A stretch of DNA of 64,000 nt from positions 224,703,094 through 224,767,093 of the forward strand of contig NC_073693.1 of assembly GCF_029784155.1 (NCBI RefSeq), read 5' to 3'. The position numbers and the translations under genes were made by a program. The stretch is from Uranotaenia lowii (Eukaryota; Arthropoda; Insecta; Diptera; Culicidae). The notes beneath the pieces were generated by a model, which searched no databases, was not told the DNA's origin, and saw nothing but the letters and a program-made list of their open reading frames with translations. Positions 24,362-35,671 of the stretch are shown in pieces (the stretch's first letter is position 1; every line of letters begins with the position of its first letter).

Positions 24362-26126
24362 CCCAAGTAACAATTTAGGTTTTATAAGGGACTCCAAACC
24401 AACTATAAATTAAAGCTATAAAACCTCGTCCGGTTATGTAAGGATCTATAAAACTGCAATACAACGCTTAGTAGCACAAAAAGGCCCTTCTGCAGTAGGT
24501 TCTGCAGAGCAAATAATAAAACCTTGCCAATCCAAATCAACTTTCAGAGTTCTGTGTAAATTTCGCTTATAAAACCTAATTATTATATTATTTTCATCTA
24601 CAAATAATTCTGCTCTGGAATGGGCAATGGTTTTCAATAATAATTTACAAAACAATTGAATCTTATTAAAATCAAAAATGAAAAAAAAACAAAGCATAAA
24701 GGATATCTTAATTCTTTAGGTAATTCAATGCTATTTTCTAAGCCGGAACGCTCAATAACTGCTATTTATTTAGTTGCGCTTTCAAATTTACCGCAAATAG
24801 GTATGAGAAAATTTGGGAAAAATTGTGGGCCTGCTGTAAATCGTTCTTTTAAACAATAAAAAACCGATTAAATAGATCGAATAAATATTGCTTTCAACTA
24901 TTCAATCATCTTTTGGTTTGTAAATAAATATTAAAACATTATCTCAGCAATAAGGATATCCAAGTTTATAATGCGTGGGTTAGGGGATAAGGGTTAATCT
25001 TTAAAATAGAAAGATGTCATTTATAAATTCACCATTATTTGTCTAACAAATGGCGCTAATATATGAAATTAATAAAAGTCGTTATTGATTTGCTTTCTGA
25101 AAACTGCTAATAAAACTATTTTTCTTTTAAATAACCTTTTTGTCTTATAAACGTGTGTGAAATTTGAAAAGGAAGCTTGAATGGTATTCTATAAACCGAC
25201 AAAGTTATATAACATTCTGTAAGTCTTTCCTTCAAAACTGAGTCAGGCTTAAAGAGTTTCTTTGAAGCATTTATAAAACCTTTTCGATTTGAATATGTTT
25301 GGCGGATAATTAAAAGACAAATTTTTAAATCATTTATATTTTTTTTATTGAGTTGAAAAATATAACATAATGCACCATATGTTTTTCTTATAATTTCATC
25401 TGTCGATTAATTTCGCGAAAAAAATAAAACAAATCTGCGACTGAGAACAAAAAAAATACTTCACTTACACCTGAGATACCTTCACAACATTACGCACTCT
25501 TATCAGATAATAAATTATGCTGCATGACGTTCCTGGTGATTGGAAAGATGAATTTCGCCCTTTATTGTTCCCAGATGATGCGAAATTACAGATTTTTCCA
25601 CAGAAAACCTTACATTGTTGACATTATGGTCGATTGAGAGACGACGGATTGTTGTAAGCCAATTATTCGACCGAATAACTTTTATAAAACTTTTACAGCG
25701 TATAGAAGTTTTAGTTCCTTATAAACGGTTTATAGACGCCACAAAAAGTTATTTATTTGCATGTTTAAAACCTAAGCCACTTGTAATGACCGTATAAGAA
25801 CACGAATATTAGGAATTGGTTTGAAAGGGCTTTTATAAATCTGAACAGGTTCATAAGAAGGTATAATTAAACATTTTCAAATCCTTTATCTTTTCAAATA
25901 TAAAAATGTTTTATAGGACACTCAAAGTGCCTAATAAAAATCAAAGCTCAAAAGTTTAATGTTGTTATATAAGTTGGATATATAATGGGCGTGTAGATGT
26001 CCTAGAGACTAGTTGTAAAAAGGTTATTATTAAATGATTTTTAAACCAATAATAGATATTATACGTCCTTTATAAACTAGCGATCAAAAATTATAAAACC
26101 AATCTGAATTTTGTGTGTTACTTGGG
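24362..26126. mobile_element. 1.77 kb AT-rich element with CCCAAGTAAC ends
   Basis: The left end CCCAAGTAAC (24362) and right end GTTACTTGGG (to 26126) form 10-bp TIRs. The trinucleotide TAT flanks both sides (24359-24361, 26127-26129). The interior is very AT-rich with many TTATAAAACCT-like repeats and no recognisable protein. Confidence 0.7.
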
Positions 26127-26179
26127 TATGCCATTTCCTAATGTTTCAGAATAATAATTAACATGCGTATTCACTGCTG

Positions 26180-26460
26180 GCCACTGGCTGCCCTCGCGGG
26201 TATTCTAGGACAAGCTGATTACCACTTCGAATTTTAGCTGCTAGTAAGGCAACATCTAGGCGTGGCCTCGTGGCAGCGTGTTTGGCTATCATTTCTTAGG
26301 GTCGCGGTTCAAATGTGGTATCAGGATTTTTTTTTTTTTTTTGATTAGATTGTTTGATTACTTGTGAGCTGAACAGAAGGCCGTTCAAATCTGTAAGGGA
26401 ACTTCAAAATTTTAATAAAAACTTAAATTTTGGGCTGAATAAAACTAACATCAACACATT
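26180..26460 (+). repeat. tRNA-derived SINE, copy 2
   Basis: Box A-like CGTGGCCTCGTGGCAGCGTG is at 26261-26280 and box B-like GGTTCAAAT at 26306-26314, then a long T-run and a body sharing GAAGGCCGTTCAA with copy 1 near 17830. It is the same family as 17385-17780. Confidence 0.6.
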
Positions 26461-26956
26461 GATAATGCTGATTAAAATGTGTTTGACCTGGGATTTTTTT
26501 TTATTATCTGGCAATTTCCGCCGGGGTCTTCAAATCTTCCCCAAAATTGATAATTCGGTTCATTTGCACGATTCAAAAACACACGTATTTTTTCAGATTA
26601 CTAATATTTTTATTTTTTAGTTAGATGATGTTGGCATTTTTGTAAATAAACCATTTTTCAAAGCTTCATAACTAAGCCGTTGTATCTTTTTCGAAAATTT
26701 CATGATATTTACGGCTTATGTTCTTTCTTTCTTTGATACTTCATGTTTCTCTTACACTTTCCATCACCATCAAAACATTTATCGGAAATAACGTATTATG
26801 CGGTGTATGATGAGCATCCTCATTTTTGGTGTGTATATTTTGGAGAAAAACTGCTACACCCACAAAACAGACTCTAATCCAATAACGAACTTCCTTGGAA
26901 GTGGAATTATCTGTATAAGATTCTATGCCCGACCGGCATGAACGAGCTTTCTAATA

Positions 26957-27115
26957 ACCGCAGCCGGTGGCGTAGAGGACAACCATCAAGTCTTCTAGTC
27001 AGCGGGCATAAGATCGAATCCCGGTCACGGCATACATAGTACACTCTCTGTGGGTTGGTGGTTTTAGCATTTGTAAAATGCTAGCCATCATATCTTCGAA
27101 AGATGTAAGCTTAGG
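26957..27115 (+). repeat. tRNA-derived SINE, second family
   Basis: Box A-like GCCGGTGGCGTAGAGGACA (26963-26981) and box B GATCGAATCCCGG (27012-27024) head a body ending near a purine run at 27117. It looks like SINE200-type mosquito elements, but the family name is not verified. Confidence 0.6.
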
Positions 27116-27414
27116 GTTAAAAAAAAAGGATTTTTTTTTCGAGGAAATCAAGTTTTATTGAGATCCTGTATGTGTTTGTGTATGTTTAAAAAAAACTGAC
27201 ATTGTCCCTCTACGGCGAAAAAACATCAACCAAGATAAGTTGTGCGTGTATATGTAAACCAGCAGGCAATAGAAAACAGCTTCTAGTCCCCTTCCATTTT
27301 AATCCCTTTCCCATCATAGAAAAAAGAAAATCCGACCAAACAGCAGATGGCAGACGGTCCACGTTTTTGGTAATTGGCGGTGGCAGAACGACTATAAACT
27401 TTCGTTTGCTAACC

Positions 27415-27707
27415 AACTCAGATGGTGCACTGGGTAAGATACCGAACAGACGAGCCGAGATGAGATGTTGCAGTGAGTTCGATTCGCACTTTTTTTTTAT
27501 TCATTATCCAATAGGATGGAAATCCCATTTTCCTTGTTTCGCTTGAATTTAGTGATCATGCATCATTCAGCTTGGCAGCTCGAGTCTTTAAACCAGCAGT
27601 GCTTTTCCAATCATATTATCTTTGGTACAGTACATTTTTCAGCACAGTTAGGCACAGAGATTTGCTGAAAAGGTTTTGGATTTTTGCAACCTCTTCTATG
27701 GGTGTAT
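27415..27707 (+). repeat. tRNA-derived SINE, third family, plus-strand copy
   Basis: Box A-like GATGGTGCACTGGGTAAGAT begins at 27421 and box B GAGTTCGATTCGC lies at 27475-27487. The body ends TGCAACCTCTTCTATGGGTG near 27705. A minus-strand copy with the same head and the same terminal phrase lies at 63411-63740. Confidence 0.75.
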
Positions 27708-30700
27708 ATTTTCTCATCTCATGCCTCAGCATGAACTCTTTGATGCGGAACCGCGGTAGAGAGAGTTGATATTGCTGGAAGTATTTAATTATTTTTTTTT
27801 ATGTTTGGTTTAAGGTCATGTGGTCGCCAGGTACAATTTTTTAGTCTCCTCTGGGCCGGAGGAACATTATCCAACGTTCTAGTGAGAAATGTGTGTTAGC
27901 TGTGGTAGAGTTGGGCTATATAAGTATGATCGGCTTAAATCTCCACCTTATATCTTCCTTTTACGTTTGAAAAATGCTAAACTAGTTCTCAGTAACCTAT
28001 TGTTAATGTACCAAGCCATGAGCCTGATTCCTGAAACCCTAAAGATATGGACCGATTCGAATTAACAAGCATATAACAAATAAGGATTATGTAGGTTATT
28101 GTTACTGAAATAAATAATCACTTGATGAGCGAATTAAGTGAACCTTATAAAAATTGAAACATAACATAAGTTACTCTCCAGCTCGCAATTCAACCGAGCT
28201 TCCAATGGAACTGCTGGTAACCGGGTAGTTTACAGATTTACGGCGGTAAAAATTACGCCCTGAGAGATCAACTTTTCGATAAGCTGGAAAACTGGAGTTA
28301 CGTTAGCTTGTGTTGTTTGCTATTGGAGCTGTTGAAGAGGAGCACAGTGAAGATGTAACCAACAACCGAATCCGCGCCCGTCTAAAATGTGTGTGTACAG
28401 TAGGTACATGAACAGCTTGCTTCTGCCACTTATCGTATCGGACTAATCGAACTCTGCTGCCGGTTGCATTGGATGGAAGCACATGCATTATTGGTATTTT
28501 TTTTCTATTTTTTTTAACTTTCGATGACTCTCGAGAGGTCCGATTCGATCGTGTTTGGCCCCTGGGGTTCAAGTGAGAAAAGTGTCAGTGGGATTATGGG
28601 GTTATGGGATAAATGTTTGTAGATTAGGTAATTGCTGGATAGAAATATTACAAATGGAACGAGTTGTTAAGTTGAAAGGTATTTATGTTCATCGAGGAGT
28701 AAGAAGAGAGAATGTGTGAAAATGCGCAAGAGCATGATTCAAATATCATATTAAAAATTATCCGTTAAAGGTTATAAATGAGCAGAACGCTAAAGAAATA
28801 AATTCCAGGGATGCAAAAGGCCGCATCTTTTCGATAATGTCTTTATTTTAAGCTACCAACTACATGTGTTCACTCAATTTATTGGAGATCATCTTTAGTT
28901 ATTTGAATGCAGTCTTTTATTCACAGGAATAAAATAGATTTAGGCGATATTTCTTCTTGACGATAGTTTTAAAAATCAAATTCAAATGCATTATACATAG
29001 ATCGTCTTAAAGATAGAATGTATGTGTTAAAAACGCCATTCAAAATTCTTATAAATAATTAAAATAAAATCTAACCTCTTCCTTTCCTCGAACGGTGGTC
29101 GCATTATGGTAATTGCAATTACAAGAAAACAGCAACGCTCAATAACGCAACATTGAGGCAACCCAAGCAAACGCACTTCTCACAACCTTGAACCAGTTGA
29201 TTGAAGTCGCTCGAGTTCGAATTGTAGCAACAGCAGCAGCAGCAGCATCTCGCACTTACCGGCTTCATTTCACGGTCTTTTGGCGTTTGATAGACCAGGG
29301 CAGCGCGTTAAAAACTGACAGCCCCACTAAGCTTCTTCAGCTGGAGGTCCGAACGAGCTAATTAGCCGATATAATAGGGCGTGTCATATAGTATGTGCAA
29401 TAACATCAACAAAAAATTGAATGAATGAATGAATTCGCGACGAACGAGTAACTGTCCTTCAATTTTGATGCGAAGCTTCTTCAAACTAAATAATTCGTCT
29501 TGTTGGATAATTTGGAAACACAACAGCACCTTAAGAAAAACTATCCCACGTCTGACGTGTGACACTTAAATGTCATTCATGCTTTCCTTTTTTTCCAAAA
29601 TAGCAATATATTGGTTTGTCACCATACTTTGATTTTCACTGAAACTAGGTGTGAAATTAAGTAATACCAACCATAATATATTTGTCACAAATGAAATATG
29701 TTGAACTCTCAGTTTACCACCAAATTTATATCGAGTATTAAAGAAAAACCCTGAACAATTTGAATGAAATGAAACGCTACTGCTTTACTTTTTTAAAGCA
29801 GAGCAACACAAAATGAACATAAAACATCGAATTGATCGCACAGAGAAGGAGCACCGGAAAGCTCTATGATGGCGAAGTTTTCTTCACACCATATATCGGT
29901 ATGAAAGCTTTTCAATGCAAGCTAACAAAATTCGAGCAATCATTTTCAGTTCTGAGCTTTCTCTCGTGAAGCGAAGAGAAACTTCGAATGCTAGTCTGAG
30001 TCGATTATAGAGAATATTTTTTTTGTAAACATAATTTCTGCCTCTTTAAAGCTTTTTTTTTCAACACTATATTGAACTTCAGTACAATTATTATTGTACT
30101 GCTTAAAATTAATCACTAAACTTAAAACTTCTATCGAAGTTTCGCGATACCCCCGACGACTCCCATTTTAATTGAAAATTTCTTAACTAAAAATCTAAGG
30201 AATTGTAAAAAGATTGTTGAATTGAATTGTTGAATTGCATTCCAATATATCATTCAAGTTGTATAAAAAAAACTTCTTCAAGTTTATCCCTTCAACTTTC
30301 GTCAATACACTACAAAAACAATTCAAAATATAAAATGCATCAGAATTAGGCTTAAGATGCTTATCCTGATTCAATTCTAGAACGTGGTACCGGATCTGAT
30401 TTCTATTCTGATCCTTAAACTAATCCCGACATTGATTCAAAACATCATCAAGACTCTATACCAGAAATTAATCAGCACCCAAAGAAGAGGTTGCCAAATT
30501 TCACATTCAAGTGAAACAAGACTTTTTTTTCCTAAAAGAAGAAAATAAAATAAAAACGCTAACGGAGAGAGAGCATCGAACTCATCTAAAGCCGACTTAT
30601 ATACACACCCACCTACAGCACTCGGAAAATTCATCCTTGCTGGTTGCCTGACATTTGGCCGTTGATTGTTTATATTCTACTTTGTCTTGTGATGGAAAAT

Positions 30701-30850
30701 GTAGAAACGAGCAAATATTTTCTTTGGTTCCCTTCATACATAAGCAAAGCGATTGCACTGGAAAGACAATGCCACGCCACGGTCACAATGCTTGTTAATG
30801 CTAATTCGGCACAGCTACTTGTGCCAATATTTCAATATCTCAAGGATGTC
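27708..30850. other. Intergenic or intronic stretch, no confident gene
   Basis: No protein family is recognised. The region 28170-28560 and the stretch around 29200-29340 are less AT-rich than their surroundings. A short (CAG)5 run is at 29231-29246. A possible minus-strand first exon at 29260-29316 is listed separately. Confidence 0.4.
29260..29316 (-). other. Possible minus-strand first exon with initiator
   Basis: On the minus strand an arthropod initiator-like TCAGTT has its A at 29316. It is followed after 48 nt by ATG-AAG-CCG and then a strong donor GTAAGTGCG (GT at 29259-29258), giving a 3-codon phase-0 first coding exon (M-K-P). Such short signal-peptide-starting exons are common in insect secreted-protein genes. 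No downstream exon on this strand was found. There is no TATA box or downstream promoter element at the expected place. Confidence 0.3.
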
Positions 30851-31070
30851 ATGAATGGAGAAGAATCTGATCTGTGGGTGTGGAACCTGACTCTGATCAC
30901 GATTCATTTACTGATTCTGACCCCAATCGTGATAACAATCCTAGATTATGTTCTCGAATACTGATTCTGGATCCTGGATTTTGATCCTTATATTGGATGC
31001 CAGTTTTGGATTGAGATCATTTCTGATCCCGGATCCTGATTGCGATTTCAACATGAAGGCTGTAATCATC
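30850..31070 (+). repeat. Degenerate GATCCTGAT-type repeat, left part
   Basis: Short variants of GATYCTGAT and GGATCCTGATT recur every 10-20 bp. The same low-complexity sequence resumes at 32625-33160, so the satellite block between them may have been inserted into it. Confidence 0.6.
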
Positions 31071-31080
31071 AACAACAACT

Positions 31081-31262
31081 AGGTATATCCATCTGTAAAC
31101 ATTGGCCCTAGATAATCGAGAGCTATATCTACCCATGGTTTGCTAGGTAAAAGCCGACGATGCATTGGTTCCGGAAGACCAGGAATTTGGATAACACGAC
31201 ATCCTTCGTGTGCAAGGCTAAGCATACGATTACGCAATGCTGTAGGAATCACAACTTAGTTA
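31081..31262 (-). mobile_element. Gypsy-type integrase fragment
   Basis: On the minus strand one open frame reads RMLSLAHEGCRV and then PEPMHRRLLPSKPWVDIALD-YLGPM. This matches the end of the zinc-binding (H2C2) domain and the start of the catalytic core (W-x-D-x-A-x-D-x-LGP) of Ty3/gypsy integrases. The linking part is deleted. The first part of this fragment is repeated near 31791-31835 inside the satellite. Confidence 0.7.
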
Positions 31263-31284
31263 AACTTTAAAAGTTTAGTTTGCC

Positions 31285-32615
31285 TGAAAATCTGCACTTC
31301 CAAATCCGTCCATTCCGTCTTTTTTTCACCGGAAGACCAAATCGATGCAGACAATCAGCAAAAGCAGCCTTAAAAATCTGCACTTTCTAACGCAATTCCG
31401 TCTTTTTCCACCTGATGGCCAAATCATAGCAAACAATCTTCGCAATAATCCTAAAGATCTGCGCTTCTAAAGCCATTCCGTCTTTATCCACCGGAAAGCC
31501 AAATAAAAGCAAACAATCAGCAACAGCAGCCTTCGAAATCTGCGCTCCTTTAGCCATTTCCGTCTTTTCACACCGGAAAACCAAACCAAAACAAACAATC
31601 AGCAGCAGCTGCCTTAAACATCTGCGCTTTCAAAGACATTCCTTCTTTTCCAGTGACCGAATCAGCAACAATTTTGTTCGTAGCAGCAGCCTTTAAAATC
31701 TCTGCTCCCTGTGGCAATCCGTCTTCCTACCGGAGCCCAAATCAAAACAATTTTTCATACTCGATTTTCATACTCGATTGCCCAGGATGTCCTTCGTGTG
31801 CAAGACTAAGCATATGGTTACGCTGTCGGAATCATAATTTAGTTAAACTTTAAAAGTTTAGTTTGCCTGAAAATCTGCGCTTCCAAATCCATTCCGTCTT
31901 TTTTCATCGAAAGGCCAAATCGAAACAAACAATCAGCAAAAGCAGCCTTAAAAATCTGCCTTTCCAAAGCCAATTCCATCTTTTTCCACCGGAAGGCCAA
32001 ATCAAAGCAAACAATTAGCAAAAGTAGCCTTTAAAATCTGCACTTTCTAATCCAATTCCGTCTTTTTTCACCGGAAGGCCAAATCGAAACAGACAATCAG
32101 CAAAAGCAGCCTTAAAAATCTGCGCTTCCAAAGCCATTCCATCTTTATCCACCGGAAGGCCAAATCAAAGCAAACAATCAGCAAAAGCAGCCTTAAACAT
32201 ATGCTTTTTCTAACCCAATTCCGTCTTTTTCCACCTGATGGCCAAATCATAGCAAACAATCAGTCGCAACAATCCTGAAGATCTGCGCTTCTAAAGCCAT
32301 TCCGTCTTTATCCACCGGAAAGCCACATCATAACAAACAATCAGCAGCAGCAGCCTTCGAAATCTGCGTTCCTTTAGCCATTTCCGTCTTTTCACACCGG
32401 AAAACCAAACCAAAACAAACAATCAGCAACAGCTGCCTTAAACATCTGCGATTTCAAAAACATTCCGTCGTTTTCCAGTGACCGAATGAGCAACAATTTT
32501 GTTCGTTGCAGCAGCCTTTAAAATCTCTGCTCCCTGTGCTAATCCGTCGGAGGCCAAATCAAAACAATTTTGTTCGTAGCCTTCGAAATCTGTGCTCCCT
32601 GTGCCAATCTTTTTT
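31285..32615 (-). repeat. Satellite of about 84-bp units, with higher-order duplication
   Basis: About 13-15 units of roughly 82-86 bp each carry CCRTTCCGTCTTT, CACCGGAAGGCCAAATC and AAACAATCAGCA blocks. The array has two blocks (about 31203-31770 and 31791-32615). Both begin with the same TCCTTCGTGTGCAAG...TTAGTTTGCCTGAAAATCTGC lead-in, so a larger segment was duplicated too. On the minus strand the unit reads as a 28-residue repeat (for example AQISKAAVADCLLLFGFPV). Open runs are short, so coding is unlikely as it stands. Confidence 0.8.
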
Positions 32616-32624
32616 TCATACCGA

Positions 32625-33160
32625 TAATACTGAACCTTGATCTTGATTTCAGACCAGATCCTGATCCTAGTTCATATTTCCAAATTCTGATTCCTGATAC
32701 TGGATAAGGGATCCTGATCATGATCCCAGATCGTGATTCTGAACCCTGATCGTTGACCTTGAAGCTTATCCTTCTGGGCCCAATTCCTTATCTTGGATAT
32801 CTGTTCGTTATCTTTTTCCTGAACCTATCCCTAATGTCTCTAACGCTTATCCTGAATTCTGATGGTGGACTTTTAACGCGGATCGCGCATTCTGATCTTA
32901 CACTATGTTCTTGGATCCCGAGTCCTGATTTCGAGTTCTGAACGCTTGACCTTGAATCCTGGATCTTGAAATCTGTTCCCGCCTAATTATATCGGACACT
33001 GATCTCGAAGGCTGATCCTGGACTCTGATCTTGGATCATGATACTGATCCTGGATCGTGATTCCGCATTTTGATCCTGACTTCTTATCATGGTCCAGCTC
33101 AGACTCTGGATTGTCATATCGAATCAAATGTTGCAACCTTATCCCAGATCCTTATTCTAG
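32625..33160 (+). repeat. Degenerate GATCCTGAT-type repeat, right part
   Basis: This is a continuation of the short-unit repeat seen at 30850-31070, with frequent CTGATCC, GGATCYTGA and TTGATCC variants. No coding function is apparent. Confidence 0.6.
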
Positions 33161-33162
33161 AC

Positions 33163-33475
33163 CCTACACACTATTAATTTTTTGGTGTAAATTTATGTCA
33201 AAAAGGATGCACAAAAAAGAAGCATCACTTTTGACATAAAATTACACTGGAAAATACAGAAACGCTTGAAGACATAAAATTTCCGGCTATAATTGAATAG
33301 CACATTCGACATAAAATTACATCATCAATGATGTAAATTTACGTCAAGTAGGACGCACAAAAGCGTAGCATCGTTTTTGACATAAATTTAGATCATTGAT
33401 GATATAATATTGCATTGTACATTCTAATATGCTCACTATTAATTTTTGGGTGTAAATTTATGTCAATATGCGAGT
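33163..33475. repeat. MITE-like inverted-repeat segment (GTGTAAATTTATGTC)
   Basis: TACACACTATTAATTTTTTG at 33163 begins a stretch in which GTAAATTTATGTCAAAA and its inverse TTTTGACATAAAATTAC alternate three times, forming nested hairpins. A related inverted end (AAATTTTTTGGTGTGTAG) lies at about 39118-39135, just before the foldback. Whether the two are ends of one disrupted element is uncertain. Confidence 0.5.
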
Positions 33476-33616
33476 AATTTTCGGATGAAATAAGATTTCT
33501 GAGACATACATTTTCGTAGGCCAAATTTTTTGTTTATTTTCATATTCTACCAAAGCAATGCAACTTTCTATATATCGTCACTCGCTAATCAGTCATGGTA
33601 CGAAAGTGGGTTCGTT

Positions 33617-33640
33617 GGGGAGGGGGCGGGGTGGTGAGGG
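33617..33640 (+). other. G-quadruplex-type motif
   Basis: Four G-runs of 4, 5, 4 and 3 with loops of 1, 1 and 6 nt fit the canonical G4 pattern. It stands alone in AT-rich sequence with no promoter evidence nearby. Confidence 0.6.
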
Positions 33641-34139
33641 TGGTAAGGTTCTATTACAGAATGTTTTTAGAGAAATATAATTTTGATGAAATATGTCATT
33701 TTTATAATCTTATTCAGGTTAATTAAGTAAACTTTATTAAGAGAAAGAAAACATAACGATAATACAGCTGAGTCAAGTGAAACCGTGAAAAGTTAACAAA
33801 AACGTATGGACATATGAAAGTGCTCAATAAGCTTAATATTTTAAGTTAACATACAGAAAGCGCCGAGATATGGCATGAGCTCTTAATACATCCGTATCTA
33901 ATTAACGAACGACTACTCTATATGCTTCACTCATGTTCGCTTCGTTCCGTATTTGCTTAGTTCATTGATTATCGGTTTTATTACCGGCATTATCTAATAG
34001 GTATTTCTGTATATTTCACATTCTTTCGAACAAATTTATGATTTTTAACGCCTTTACCATCTTTATGGCATTCGCGACTTTATAAACGATGCAGTTGGCG
34101 GATCGTTATTGAAAAACTTATCCGGTACAATTGTGTTCG

Positions 34140-34215
34140 AGGTTTACTCTTGGGCTCGAACTCACGGACATTGGCTCAGGAGACAACAGACTTGCCAACT
34201 GAGCTATATCACAAG
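34140..34215 (-). repeat. tRNA-like SINE head, minus strand
   Basis: Read on the minus strand, TATAGCTCAGTTGGCAAGTC (box A-like) is followed about 30 nt later by GTGAGTTCGAGCCC (box B-like). There is no CCA-end stem that I can pair fully, so a SINE head is more likely than a working tRNA gene. Confidence 0.55.
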
Positions 34216-35124
34216 CCCCAGACCTACATTTTGAATGTACGAAGTTATTTGAAGAATATTAATTTTCGAGAAATAAAAGCAACAAAATAATATTTTTGCT
34301 GGGGGATATGGAACTGTCAACTTTGAACGCTTTTTTCTCAAGACAGCGATGTTGGCGCATTCGTCGTAATCAAAATTCGATACCGATATACATTTTATGG
34401 CTTCTTTTGGCTAATGGCAAATGTGACCTTATCCTTGATCAATGTGATTCTTATCATCCTATCTCTAAAGTCATGAAAAATTGAGTTTTAATTTCTTATA
34501 GAAATGGAATAGTGTATATCACAAACATGTATGCATGTATTGTTTGACTAACATTATCACACAAATAAAGAAGCAAATACACAATTAAGGCGCTTAGCAT
34601 CAGAGATGTGACGGTGGTCAAATACTAATTTCTAGAAAACGTGCTTCAAAGTTGCCGGAGTGGTCGATTTTCCATACATTTTTAGGATATTAATAATTTT
34701 AACTCAATCGAAAGAATATGGGAAAAAGTTTTTCTGAAATTTGCACTAAACTGATTGAAATCTGTTAAAATTGATCGTTTTGGCACTTGCGCCCCTTTAA
34801 TCCTAAAAGGCCTCTGTTATGGCAGTATTAAGATATTCAATTTGTGAAATTTTAAACGCCTTCATGTAGACAACGTATTTGTGTGGACAATGTGGATGAT
34901 GAAATCAAATTTAGTTTTAACGCAAAACATCGTGCGCACACGCAAAGGCGTTTAAATTTGTTTCTAGCAAGAACGCGCTAGTTAAACTGTCAGCTGGTCA
35001 AACAAGCTTTGTCTACGAGTTCCTAAATTGTATAAAAATGTTTACGTAAGAAATATGAAATTGATGTTATAAAAGTGTTGTTAAACTTATCTCTGCTGGT
35101 TAATCCTCGGAATAAACAATCCAC

Positions 35125-35537
35125 TGTTCGGCTGCTTGCGGTCCATGGTTGTTGTCTTTGATTCTGCCTCCTTAGACGCACCGATGGTTCAACCGAGACA
35201 GCCGATAGCCTGCACACTCGCATGTCCCAGTAGTGACGGAGAGCACGCTCGGATCGGATCTGCTTTAGCCGCTCTAAATCTTCACGCAGCTTGGAGTCCA
35301 CCGAAAAGGTCAGCTGCAAATACTTGCCACCGATGATGATGCCATTCTGTCTGTTCAGGAACCAATTTTGAATTTTGTACTGGGGAGTGGGTTGGAGATG
35401 ATGATGATGATCCTCCTCATCGAAGCACTCGCCAGTCGGCTTTAACGGATCGACATCGGTCTTCTTCGACGTAGCCAACACCCTCGATGGTGGTCAACGC
35501 AATCGGTACCGTCCGTTTCCATCGATGTTGATGCTCA
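35125..35537 (-). pseudogene. RpS18: Ribosomal protein S18 (uS13) retro-pseudogene
   Basis: On the minus strand, frames together follow the S18 order without introns. INIDGNGR is near 35530, VPIALTTIEGVG near 35490 in another frame, then KKTDVDPLKPTGECFDEED, QYKIQNWFLNRQNG, GGKYLQL, and the best block SKLREDLERLKQIR...ALRHYW (about 35220-35297). The C-terminal basic tail is scrambled by an indel. S18 is a small-subunit protein at the head of the 40S ribosome, and the working gene must be elsewhere. Absence of introns plus decay indicates an old processed copy. No poly-A tail or target duplication is visible. Confidence 0.85.
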
Positions 35538-35671
35538 AAAAAACTACAACGAAGTCGCAATTTTTCCCGTTTGAAAACACCGCAATCAAAACAAACAAAT
35601 CAATCTCACACACTTATTTCTTTTACACTGGTATTGAGTTTTAAGAAATTAATTTTACATCATGCACGACA

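Noticed and set aside
28303..28572. 89-codon minus-strand open frame
   Set aside because: No motif and low-complexity Arg/Ser composition. I could not link it to the possible mini-exon at 29260.
30644..30964. 106-codon hydrophobic open frame
   Set aside because: The C-terminal half is made of the GATCCTGAT low-complexity repeat, and there is no homology that I recognise.
31285..32615. CRISPR-like array
   Set aside because: Units are contiguous diverged 84-bp tandem repeats without constant repeats and unique spacers, and the setting is eukaryotic.
34140..34215. Functional tRNA gene
   Set aside because: Box A- and B-like sequences are present, but a complete cloverleaf could not be paired, and similar heads here belong to SINEs.
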